Assembly (NCBI GenBank): GCA_943908425.1
Contig: CALTTC010000013.1
Coordinates: 1-55,939 of the forward strand
DNA from: an uncultured Moraxella sp.
Lineage (GTDB): Bacteria; Pseudomonadota; Gammaproteobacteria; Pseudomonadales; Moraxellaceae
Direction: 5' to 3'
DNA: 55,939 nucleotides
The notes under the pieces were generated by a model. That model worked only from the letters and a program-made list of their open reading frames with translations, was not told the DNA's origin and ran no database searches. Numbering within the stretch: the first letter of the stretch is position 1; each line of letters starts with the position of its first letter. The position numbers and the translations under genes were made by a program. Of this stretch, positions 25,692 through 33,628 are shown in pieces.

Positions 25692-28517
25692 ATGATTTTA
25701 AGTGAAAATAACGTCATCATGGGTCAGCGCGCCAATGACAAAAACCACGCGCTCACGTTGCTTGGGCGAGCGCTTGTTGAAAAAGGCTTGACCTTATCGG
25801 ACTATGCAGAGGCATTAAAAACGCGCGAGGCACAAGTCAGTACTTATTTGGGGGCAGGGATTGCCATTCCGCACGGTGCGCCGGCATTTAAAGATGATGT
25901 ATTGGTGACAGGCGTGGTAGCGATGCACTTTGCCGATGGGGTGGATTGGGGTGATGGTGATACGGTCTATCTTGCGGTAGCGATTGCTGCTAAATCCGAT
26001 GAGCATTTGGCGGTATTGCGTCAGCTTACCCATGCCCTAGAAGATGAAGGCACAGTACAAAAAGCTTTACAGCAAGCGACCAACGCCCAAGCGGTAGTGG
26101 CGGTATTAACAGGGCAACCCCTAGTAAGCACTGACGGCACAGAACTTGCGACATTTTATCAAGAAGATGATAAAGCAAGCGATAGCGAGGCGCTACTCAC
26201 TGCGGCAGTGGCGTTATTAAAACAAGAGCGGGCGGTGGATACAGGGTTTTTGGCGGAGGTAATTGCTAAGCCTTTTGTTGCCCTTGCGCCAACGACTTAC
26301 TGTGTGCAGGCAAGTCAGCATACCTTGCGCCCAGCGGTGGCGGTGATGAAAACGGCACAACCGATAGTTTATGGGCAACACACCTTGCAATATCTACTGG
26401 TGATTGCGGGGCATGCCAGTCTTGCGCCAACTGCTTTAGATACGCTACTTGATTCGGCGATGACAGGCGAGCTTGCCAAGGCGTGGCTTGCCGATGCGCT
26501 TGCCGACGATTATTATTATGCCGAAACGATACTGCTCAACCGCCACGGCTTGCACGCCCGTCCAGCGACGGCACTGGCGCAGTTGGCAGGGACATTGGGC
26601 GAGGTCATGGTTGCTGCTGATGATGGCGAGTTTGTCTCCGCCAAAAGCTTAATGCGCTTATTGTCCCTTGGGGCAAGTTATGGCACGCGGCTACGGTTTC
26701 GCGCGCGTGATGAGCATGACCTTGCGCCACTAGTGCAAGCGGTGCAAGCGGGACTGGGTGAGGAAGTGGTTGCTTTAGATAAGCCTGTGTCAATACCAGC
26801 GCCGATAGCAACTTTGTCAAGCGCCGAAAGTTTAGTGCGTGGTACAAAAATTGGCGGTATTATCGCGGCACAAGGGTTGGCGGTGGCACCCGCTTATGTT
26901 GTCAAAGAGCATGTCTATGAGTATGCGCGTTATAGTGCAGATTTGGCTACCGAACAAGCCTTGCTCAATAATGCAATAACTACAGTGCGTCATCAGCTTG
27001 CCCAGACGATTGCTGCTGCTAAAACACCAGAAATTGCCGGAATTTTTGGGGCGCATCAAGCGATTTTGGCAGATGAAGAGTTGCTTGGCGCAGTAGCGGA
27101 GCAGTTGGAGACAGGCTTGTCAGCACCGGCGGCGTGGCATGACACCCTAACGGCGATGGCAACCCAACAAGCAGCGGTGGACAATCCGTTAATTGCTGAA
27201 CGGGCAAATGATTTAAAAGATATTGGTACGCGTGTCTTGGATGCTTTATTGGGATTAACAAGCCATAAGCCAAGTGGTGAGTATGTCTTGGTCAAGGAGG
27301 AGCTATTACCCTCTGATATGGCAAATCTGGATGAGGCGGTGGTAGCTATCGTGACGGTGACAGGGGGAGCAAGCTCACACAGTGCTATTATCGCCAGAAG
27401 CTTAGGCATTCCGGCGCTGGTGGGTGCTGGCGCTAGCGTGCTTGCTCTTAGCGACAATGAGCTGGTGCTTGTTGATGCGCAAGAGGGCTATTTGGTGGCG
27501 AGTCCTGATAGCGCCCTTGTGGCAGACACATTAGCCGCTAAAGACAAGCTAGCACAATTAACCGCCGCCGCTAAGCATCACGCGCACGACCCTGCAATCA
27601 CCGAAGATAAGCACGCGGTTGGCGTAATGGCAAACTTAGGCGATGTGGCGCTTGGTCAAGCAGCGGTGGACAATGGCGCAGAAGGTGTGGGGCTATTGCG
27701 TACCGAATTTGTGTTTATGCAGCATAATCAAATGCCTGATGAGCCAATGCAAATTGCCGATTATGCTAAGGTCTTTGATGTCATGGAGGGGCGCCCTGTC
27801 GTCGCGCGCACCTTGGATATCGGCGGTGATAAACCCTTGCCTTACCTAGCGATGAAAGCAGAGGACAACCCATTTTTGGGCGTGCGTGGAGTGCGCTTGA
27901 CCTTGCAACGCCCAGAATTATTAAAGCAGCAGCTTACCGCTTTGATTGTTGCAGCGGGTACCCGTCCGCTACGTATTATGTTTCCGATGGTAGGACAGCT
28001 GTTTGAGTGGCAACAGGCGCATGCTATTTTGCAGGAGGTATTAGAGAGACACCCGCATAATGATTTGCAAGTGGGGATTATGATTGAGGTGCCGTCAGCG
28101 GCGCTTATGGCAGAAAAATTTGCCCCTTATGTGGATTTTTTTAGCATTGGCACAAATGATTTGACCCAATATGTGTTAGCGATTGACCGTGGACACCCCA
28201 TTTTATCGGCGCAAGCAGACGGCTTACACCCAAGTGTGCTACAGCTGATTGCTAAGACAGTACAAGCGGCGCACCGCCACGGCAAATGGGTGGGTGTATG
28301 TGGTGAGCTAGGTGCAGATAGCGTCGCCATTCCGCTACTGGTGGGGCTTGGGGTAGATGAGTTGTCGGTATCGGTTGGGCAAATTGCCTTAACCAAAGCC
28401 AAAATCCGTACGCTAAACTTTGCCCATTGTCAAAAGTTAGCCAGCCAAGCGCTTGATCAAGACAGCGCCCAAGCCGTACGCGATTTAGTACAAGAGGATA
28501 GCCATGCGCAAATTTAA
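25692..28517 (+). CDS. fruB: Fructose PTS multiphosphoryl transfer protein (EIIA-HPr-EI fusion)
   Basis: 941 residues from the ATG at 25692, which follows AGGA; a GTG at 25662 adds a non-homologous tail. One polypeptide carries the whole soluble phospho-relay: EIIA-Fru at about 1-140 with active His in GIAIPHGAP (about 61); a second, EIIA-like middle segment (about 150-275) without an obvious phospho-His; HPr at about 276-365 with NRHGLHARPATAL (active His about 286); and Enzyme I from about 380 to the end, with GGASSHSAIIARSLGIPALV (active His about 562), LLRTEFVFM, GTRPLRIMFPMVG, FSIGTNDLTQY and the proton-donor Cys in VGVCGELGAD. It passes phosphate from PEP to FruA. The next gene overlaps its end by 14 bp. 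Confidence 0.93.
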   Translation: MILSENNVIMGQRANDKNHALTLLGRALVEKGLTLSDYAEALKTREAQVSTYLGAGIAIPHGAPAFKDDVLVTGVVAMHFADGVDWGDGDTVYLAVAIAAKSDEHLAVLRQLTHALEDEGTVQKALQQATNAQAVVAVLTGQPLVSTDGTELATFYQEDDKASDSEALLTAAVALLKQERAVDTGFLAEVIAKPFVALAPTTYCVQASQHTLRPAVAVMKTAQPIVYGQHTLQYLLVIAGHASLAPTALDTLLDSAMTGELAKAWLADALADDYYYAETILLNRHGLHARPATALAQLAGTLGEVMVAADDGEFVSAKSLMRLLSLGASYGTRLRFRARDEHDLAPLVQAVQAGLGEEVVALDKPVSIPAPIATLSSAESLVRGTKIGGIIAAQGLAVAPAYVVKEHVYEYARYSADLATEQALLNNAITTVRHQLAQTIAAAKTPEIAGIFGAHQAILADEELLGAVAEQLETGLSAPAAWHDTLTAMATQQAAVDNPLIAERANDLKDIGTRVLDALLGLTSHKPSGEYVLVKEELLPSDMANLDEAVVAIVTVTGGASSHSAIIARSLGIPALVGAGASVLALSDNELVLVDAQEGYLVASPDSALVADTLAAKDKLAQLTAAAKHHAHDPAITEDKHAVGVMANLGDVALGQAAVDNGAEGVGLLRTEFVFMQHNQMPDEPMQIADYAKVFDVMEGRPVVARTLDIGGDKPLPYLAMKAEDNPFLGVRGVRLTLQRPELLKQQLTALIVAAGTRPLRIMFPMVGQLFEWQQAHAILQEVLERHPHNDLQVGIMIEVPSAALMAEKFAPYVDFFSIGTNDLTQYVLAIDRGHPILSAQADGLHPSVLQLIAKTVQAAHRHGKWVGVCGELGADSVAIPLLVGLGVDELSVSVGQIALTKAKIRTLNFAHCQKLASQALDQDSAQAVRDLVQEDSHAQI

Positions 28518-28944
28518 TACGATAAAAGTGCTTATTGGTGCATTGTTGAGTGCAGGATTTGTATTTGGGCAACCGGTGATGGCAGAGATGGACGACAATC
28601 CGCAACTGACGATTTTTGCTTGTCAAGGCGAGCAGACGCACGAGCTTGTCTTGCAAGCGTTGGAGGAGGTGCCAAGCCTGACTTATTTTGCTGATGGGCA
28701 AGCGGTTGGCACAGTGCTGGCAACGGACAGCTTTGTTGATGAGCTAAGCGGAGCATTATATATACCGCTGGCAGGGACGTGGTATGCCTTTAATGACACT
28801 GCAGGACACGTCTGGGCAAATGGTAACGTGGATAGTTGTAGTGTGCTCGTGCGCCCAATGGATGTGATTGATGCACAGGCGGCAGGCTTACAACCAGTCA
28901 TGGGTATTTTGGCAAATACGCTAGGCTATGAGGTGGGCCAATGA
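28504..28944 (+). CDS. Small secreted protein of unknown function embedded in the fru operon
   Basis: 146 residues with ATG at 28504, inside the end of fruB, after a good AAGAGGA site. Residues 1-27 look like a Sec signal (GALLSAGFVFGQPVMAEM). The mature domain is acidic, has Cys in IFACQGEQT and VDSCSVLVRP that could form one disulfide, and contains FVDELSGALYIPLAGTWYAF. No family recognised. Its start overlaps fruB and its stop overlaps fruK by 4 bp (ATGA), so it is tightly coupled to fructose PTS expression. A periplasmic protein at this place is unusual for a fru operon; a role in sugar capture or in sensing is speculation. Confidence 0.78.
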   Translation: MRKFNTIKVLIGALLSAGFVFGQPVMAEMDDNPQLTIFACQGEQTHELVLQALEEVPSLTYFADGQAVGTVLATDSFVDELSGALYIPLAGTWYAFNDTAGHVWANGNVDSCSVLVRPMDVIDAQAAGLQPVMGILANTLGYEVGQ

Positions 28945-29870
28945 GCGTCTTGTGTATTAGCCTAAATCCGGCATTGGATTTAACCTTATCACTTGAGCAA
29001 TTAACGCTTGGAGCGGTCAATCGCACAACGGATGAGCGCGTGCAAGCGGCAGGCAAGGGCGTGAATGTTGCTTGCGTACTGTCAGAGCTTGGCGCTGATG
29101 TGGCGCTAAGTGGCTTTTTGGGGCAGGAGAATAGCGCGCCATTTGTGAGCCTGTTTAGCCAATTAAAGATTGACAACCAGTGCATAATGGTGGCAGGTGC
29201 TACTCGTCAAAATGTCAAAATTGCCGAAAGCGATGGACAAGTTACCGATGTAAACGGGCGTGGCTTTGTGGTGTCGCCTAAGGATATTAATGCCTTACAG
29301 CAGCGCGTGGCAGAACTTGTTGCCGACGCTCAGGCGGTGGTGGTGTCTGGCAGTTTGCCACGCGGATTTAGCCAAGAGGATTTTAAGGCGTTGTTGCTTT
29401 TGATTAAGCAGTACACCCCAAAACTGATTGTCGATACAAGTGGTGCGGCACTGCGCACAGCGGTGGCGTGTCAGCCATTTTTGATTAAGCCCAATAGTGC
29501 CGAATTAACAGAAAGCTTTGGCTTGCCGGCAGATACCAAGCAGGCTCAGCAAGTGATTGTTGATAAGCATTTGGCAGAGGTTGCTAACGTGGTGGTGTCC
29601 ATGGGTGCTGACGGCGTGCGCTGGTTTAGCAAGGCAGGTAACCTGGAAGCTACCGCCCCGCCCATCAGCGTCAAAAGCACGGTGGGCGCAGGGGATACTC
29701 TAACGGCAGCGCTAACCTTTGGCTTGTTGTGTGAAAATCTAGCGCGTCCACTGGTGCTACAACAGGCGGTGGCGCAAGCAAGCTTTGTTGCCAGTATCAT
29801 TGGGGTGGGGATTGCCGATGAAACCACAGTGCAAAAACTCACCCAATCTATCACCATCAGTGCATTTTAA
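28941..29870 (+). CDS. fruK: 1-phosphofructokinase
   Basis: 309 residues, PfkB-family sugar kinase. Phosphorylates fructose-1-phosphate, the product of FruA uptake, to fructose-1,6-bisphosphate. N-terminal ISLNPALDLTLSL and the PfkB signature 1 AAGKGVNVACVLSELGA; later VSGSLPRGFS, FLIKPNSAEL, VVVSMGADGVRWF and signature 2 STVGAGDTLTAAL, whose Asp is the catalytic base. ATG overlaps the stop of the upstream secreted protein. 17 bp before fruA. Confidence 0.94.
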   Translation: MSVLCISLNPALDLTLSLEQLTLGAVNRTTDERVQAAGKGVNVACVLSELGADVALSGFLGQENSAPFVSLFSQLKIDNQCIMVAGATRQNVKIAESDGQVTDVNGRGFVVSPKDINALQQRVAELVADAQAVVVSGSLPRGFSQEDFKALLLLIKQYTPKLIVDTSGAALRTAVACQPFLIKPNSAELTESFGLPADTKQAQQVIVDKHLAEVANVVVSMGADGVRWFSKAGNLEATAPPISVKSTVGAGDTLTAALTFGLLCENLARPLVLQQAVAQASFVASIIGVGIADETTVQKLTQSITISAF

Positions 29871-29887
29871 CTATTGTAAGGACAGCA

Positions 29888-31558
29888 ATGACAGAGTTTA
29901 GCCTAATTTATGACCCCAATGATTTTGATGCCTATATTTTGGCAAAAAAATTGCGTAGCGATAATGCGCGTTTGACCAGTCAAGCCAATAAACGCTTGGC
30001 AATCGGTAGCCCTGCTTTTTTGGCAAGTGTTACCGCCGATAAAAAATTCACCGTAGAAGAGTTGCAATTAGCTGACGACATTTGGGCATATATCCAAAAC
30101 CACAATCCACAAAACGCACCGCAAGTGCAAAACCTAACCGTTGTCGCTGTGACCGCTTGCCCGACAGGCGTGGCGCACACTTTTATGGCGGCAGAAGCGT
30201 TAGAGCGTAAGGGGCAAGAGCTAGGTTATAACATTAAAGTAGAAACGCAAGGCTCGGTGGGCGCCAAAAACACCTTGACTGCTGCTGAGATTGTGGCAGC
30301 GGATGTGGTAATTTTGGCGGCAGATATTGAGGTGAATGCCGAGCGTTTTGCTGGTAAAAAAATCTATCGTACTTCTACAGCGATGGCACTCAAACAGCCA
30401 CAGCAGGTGTTTGATAATGCCCAAACTTTCGCTAAAGTTGAGACAGGGCAACACGCGACAGGCGAGCAACCAGCGATTGGTGCAACAACTGACGGTACAA
30501 AAACTGGGGCAGCGATTTACAAGCACCTAATGACTGGTGTGTCCTTTATGTTGCCCATCGTGGTGGCGGGCGGTTTATTGATTGCCTTATCCTTTGTTTT
30601 TGGCATTAAAGCCTTTGAGGTGGAAGGCACGCTAGCGGCGGCATTGATGAAAACTGGCAGTGCCGCTTTTACGCTGATGATTCCCATCTTGTCTGGCTAT
30701 ATTGCTTACTCTATCGCCAATCGTGCAGGGCTAGCGGCTGGCTTGATTGGTGGACTACTGGCAGCGCAGCTAGGGGCAGGCTTTTTAGGGGCGATTGTTT
30801 CGGGATTTTTGGCAGGCTATGTTTGTCTATTTTTGGTACAAAAGCTTAAATTGCCCCAGACGCTAGAGGCACTCAAGCCCATTTTGATTATTCCATTACT
30901 GTCAAGCCTAGTTGTTGGGCTCATCATGATTTATATCGTTGGCGCGCCAGTAGCTTATGTCTTACAGGCGATGGAGAGCTTTTTAACAGGGCTTGGCACG
31001 GGTAATCTAATGTTGCTTGGGGCGATTTTGGGCGGTATGATGTGCGTGGATATGGGCGGACCTATCAATAAAGCCGCTTATACCTTCGCGGTTGGACTGC
31101 TTACGCTTGATAACCCTAATCAGTTCCCTATCGCTGCTGCTATGGCGGGCGGTATGGTGCCAGCGCTGGGTATGGGTATTGCGACTTTGCTCTTTAAGCA
31201 TAAATTCACCCTAGATGAACAAAATGCGGGCAAAGCTTCTTTTGTGCTTGGGCTATGTTTTATCTCGGAGGGGGCGATTCCCTTTGCTGCCAAAGACCCA
31301 AGTCGTGTATTGCCGGCGTGTATCGTGGGCGGGGCGACTACAGGGGCGTTGGTGGGTTTCATCGGCGCCACACTCGCTGCGCCGCATGGCGGTATCTTTG
31401 TCTTGCTGATTCCTAACGCCATTAACCAGCCATTGCTATATTTATTAGCAGTTAGTGCCGGTAGTGTCTTAACAGGCGTGCTTTATGGCGTAATCAAACC
31501 AGCTGCTGTCAAGCAAGAGCAGGCATTGGTGGATAACCGTGGGCAAAGTGTTGTATAG
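29888..31558 (+). CDS. fruA: PTS fructose transporter subunit IIBC
   Basis: 556 residues with AAGGACAG ribosome site. An N-terminal degenerate IIB-like segment (about 1-75) is followed by the functional IIB domain: VVAVTACPTGVAHTFMAAEALE with phospho-Cys at 91. The IIC channel starts near residue 215 (GVSFMLPIVVAGGLLIALSF) and has about ten membrane segments, including MGGPINKAAYTFAVGL and FISEGAIPFAAKDP, typical of fructose IIC. Imports fructose with phosphorylation at C1. Last gene of the operon, with a terminator 64 bp after it. Confidence 0.94.
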   Translation: MTEFSLIYDPNDFDAYILAKKLRSDNARLTSQANKRLAIGSPAFLASVTADKKFTVEELQLADDIWAYIQNHNPQNAPQVQNLTVVAVTACPTGVAHTFMAAEALERKGQELGYNIKVETQGSVGAKNTLTAAEIVAADVVILAADIEVNAERFAGKKIYRTSTAMALKQPQQVFDNAQTFAKVETGQHATGEQPAIGATTDGTKTGAAIYKHLMTGVSFMLPIVVAGGLLIALSFVFGIKAFEVEGTLAAALMKTGSAAFTLMIPILSGYIAYSIANRAGLAAGLIGGLLAAQLGAGFLGAIVSGFLAGYVCLFLVQKLKLPQTLEALKPILIIPLLSSLVVGLIMIYIVGAPVAYVLQAMESFLTGLGTGNLMLLGAILGGMMCVDMGGPINKAAYTFAVGLLTLDNPNQFPIAAAMAGGMVPALGMGIATLLFKHKFTLDEQNAGKASFVLGLCFISEGAIPFAAKDPSRVLPACIVGGATTGALVGFIGATLAAPHGGIFVLLIPNAINQPLLYLLAVSAGSVLTGVLYGVIKPAAVKQEQALVDNRGQSVV

Positions 31559-31621
31559 TAATTCGTATTATCCGAGCTTTTATGACGTAACTAGCTAGTG
31601 CCTGTTTTGATATGATGAAAT

Positions 31622-31651
31622 CGCCGCTTAAGTTGATTAGCGGCGTTTTTA
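31622..31651 (+). terminator. Intrinsic terminator of the fru operon
   Basis: CGCCGCT and AGCGGCG form a 7-bp GC-rich stem around a 10-base loop, followed by five T's. Confidence 0.85.
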
Positions 31652-32291
31652 CTAAAGGTGCTAGATAATAGATGGGCTGTGGCGTGGTTAGTTGTTACTT
31701 TATTGGCTAATGTATAAGGTAGTGATAAGTTGCAGCTACTGAAGGGGTGTTGAATAGTTATTATCACAACCCTGGTATATAAGTTTTTAGGCTTTGTTGG
31801 GGGTATAAGACACCAAGATTTTTGCGAAGCTGGACAACAATTTAAATGCAAACAACATTAGATTATTTTGTCATGATTACTGCGAGTCTTTTAGTGAAAT
31901 GATTGCAACACGCAAGCACAAACAGCAAAGCTTAAACCGTTACCATAAAAAGCTATAACGGTAGCATATGATACCGTTTGGCAAGATTTAAATCTACCAC
32001 TAAATGTTATTCTAACGCCAAGCTGTGATAGAAAATTCTTTGAATTTATTGTTTACTAAGTGACATGGGGCGAATATAGTTGAGTTACGATACTTTATTT
32101 TTAACTAAGAATACTTATTCCTGTAATATCTACTTAAAAACCTTCATCTCTAGAGAAATATAAAATGACATATAGGCAGACAGCCGTGCAAGAGCTAAAT
32201 TATAAATGGTGTACCATAAAATAAATGCTTGTGAGTATTGCTCCATTTAATGATATACTAGGCGAAAATATTACCATAGGATTTGGCAAAA
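31652..32291. other. 640-bp non-coding gap between fruA and the Sel1-repeat gene
   Basis: No supported gene; only very short frames. It holds a 22-bp dyad at 31957-31978, annotated separately, plus a small ATGGT/ACCAT inverted repeat near 32209. No convincing promoter for the Sel1-repeat gene. Confidence 0.5.
31957..31978. promoter_or_regulatory. 22-bp dyad, possible operator
   Basis: AACGGTAG CATATG ATACCGTT: inverted repeat with 7-bp perfect arms and a palindromic CATATG centre, a single G/A mismatch pair between. A further half-site ACCGTTA lies upstream at 31936-31942 and can also pair with TAACGGT (31956-31962). The symmetry is typical of a dimeric regulator site, but no regulator gene is adjacent, so the protein and target are unknown. 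Confidence 0.4.
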
Positions 32292-33022
32292 ATGTTACAG
32301 CAACTCACACAGCAAGCAGAAAATGGTGACTTAGCAGCGCAATTTCGTTTGGCGCTCATGTACGACAAGGGTGAGGGCGTGCCACGTAATTTAGTCGTGC
32401 GGCGTATTATTATCATTTGGCGGCACAGCAAGGCTATGACGAGGCGCAATATAGTCTAGGAGCGATGTATCAATATGGCGAAGGTGTGCCAAAAGATATT
32501 GTCAAGGCGGTATACTGGCTTGAAAAAGCCGCTAAACAAGGCGATGCAATGGCGCAGTCTGACTTGGGGGCGCTGTACTTAAAAGGCGCAGATATCGCCC
32601 AAGATTACCAAAAAGCCCTGTACTGGTGCAATCTTGCTGCCAAACAAGGTGAGGAGCTGGCACAATGCAATCTTGGCTATATGTATCATCACGGCTTAGG
32701 TATACCTGCAGACAGGCAGCGAGCGATTTATTTTTATAGCTTAGCTGCCGAGCAAGGCTTAGCACGGGCAAAACAAAACTTGGGTTATCTGTACGGACAA
32801 GATGGCAACTATTCTGTCGCCATCCCTTTATTGTTAGAGGCGGCAAGGCAAGGGCAAGTGCGCGCGCAGTATAATCTAGGGGCGGCGTATCTAAACGGTC
32901 AAGGCGTGGCTCAAGATTTAGCACAGTCGTTATACTGGTTTGAGCAGGCGGCACGCCAAGGTGATAGTGATGCCAAAGAAAAAGTAGCATTAGTGCAAAT
33001 GCTACAAAATACCAATGCTTAG
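32292..33022 (+). pseudogene. Sel1-like repeat protein, frameshifted near its start
   Basis: Starts ATG at 32292 (MLQQLTQQAENGDLAAQFRLALMYDKGEGVPRNLV) and then loses its frame at about 32395; one missing base there joins it to the frame reading RAAYYYHLAAQQGYDEAQ, which continues to the stop at 33022. The repaired protein would have ~243 residues in six or seven Sel1/TPR-like repeats of 36 residues (pattern GD..AQ..LG.mY..GegV..d...A..w...AA.QG), one of them shortened. Sel1 proteins are helical scaffolds for protein contacts. No signal peptide is visible. The shift is not in a homopolymer. The downstream open part can only start at a TTG (32417). It may be a real mutation or a sequence error. 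Confidence 0.75.
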
Positions 33023-33040
33023 ACGTTTTATTAGCAGATA

Positions 33041-33544
33041 CTATTTACCCACATATTGACAAGTTGGCACATAACGCCCTATATCAGCAACATCAGGGGT
33101 CTTGCACGCCCAATCCAAATAGCTTTCTTGGTGAATGCTTGGGGTGTAAATAAGCGTGCCCTTGGTGTGGGCGTTGTCAATGATTACTGTGAAGACACCA
33201 TCGGCACGCATTTTGACCGCTTTTATTTTGCTACTGGGTGTCCAGTTATTTGCCAGATTTAATTCCGCCAAGCTATTAGGCAGGCGACCATTGTCAGCAA
33301 AATAAAACATAATCATACTTTTAAGCTCAGCTGCCGCATGTTGGGCAGTATTAAAGCTTTCGTGATTATAAGCAAATTGCTTAATTTCTTGCATTCGCTC
33401 TTCGTTTTTGATGTCAAGTTCGTGTTCAATATGGGCAATCGCTCGCTTTTCGGCGGTGTCGCTGTACACAAATTGATAAAATAATAAGCTTAACAAAGCG
33501 GTCAATAGAACAGCGATGATGATAAGTAAGGTATTGGGTTTCAT
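33041..33544 (-). CDS. Membrane-anchored protein with pilin-like globular domain
   Basis: 167 residues. One N-terminal membrane segment (about residues 6-27: LLIIIAVLLTALLSLLF), then a charged helix and a domain resembling type IV pilins: AAAELKSMIMFYFADNGRLPNSLAEL (pilin helix and 'YY..nG..P.s' region), KMRADGVFTVII, GTLIYTP, WACKTPDVADIGRYVPTCQY (the C-terminal disulfide loop seen in PilA and ComP). It lacks the prepilin leader (G/FTLIE), so it should not be cleaved by PilD or polymerise like a pilin. Function unknown; it could be an accessory or decoy subunit. Convergent with the Sel1-repeat gene; follows the gcvP terminator. Confidence 0.65.
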   Translation of the reverse strand: MKPNTLLIIIAVLLTALLSLLFYQFVYSDTAEKRAIAHIEHELDIKNEERMQEIKQFAYNHESFNTAQHAAAELKSMIMFYFADNGRLPNSLAELNLANNWTPSSKIKAVKMRADGVFTVIIDNAHTKGTLIYTPSIHQESYLDWACKTPDVADIGRYVPTCQYVGK

Positions 33545-33558
33545 AGATATTCAATTTC

Positions 33559-33589
33559 ATAAAAACACCGCCTAATATTAGGCAGTGTT
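33559..33589 (-). terminator. Intrinsic terminator downstream of gcvP
   Basis: Minus strand: AACACTGCCTAA and TTAGGCGGTGTT (33589-33564) form a near-perfect 11-12 bp stem with one G-T wobble, then TTT. It lies 40 bp after the gcvP stop and before the pilin-like gene. Confidence 0.82.
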
Positions 33590-33628
33590 AAAAGTGTGGT
33601 TGTTGTATCAAGTGTGTTTGATAAATTT

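Noticed and set aside
31591..31851. 86-codon minus-strand frame after fruA
   Set aside because: Overlaps the fru terminator, has no signal of a domain and no ribosome site.
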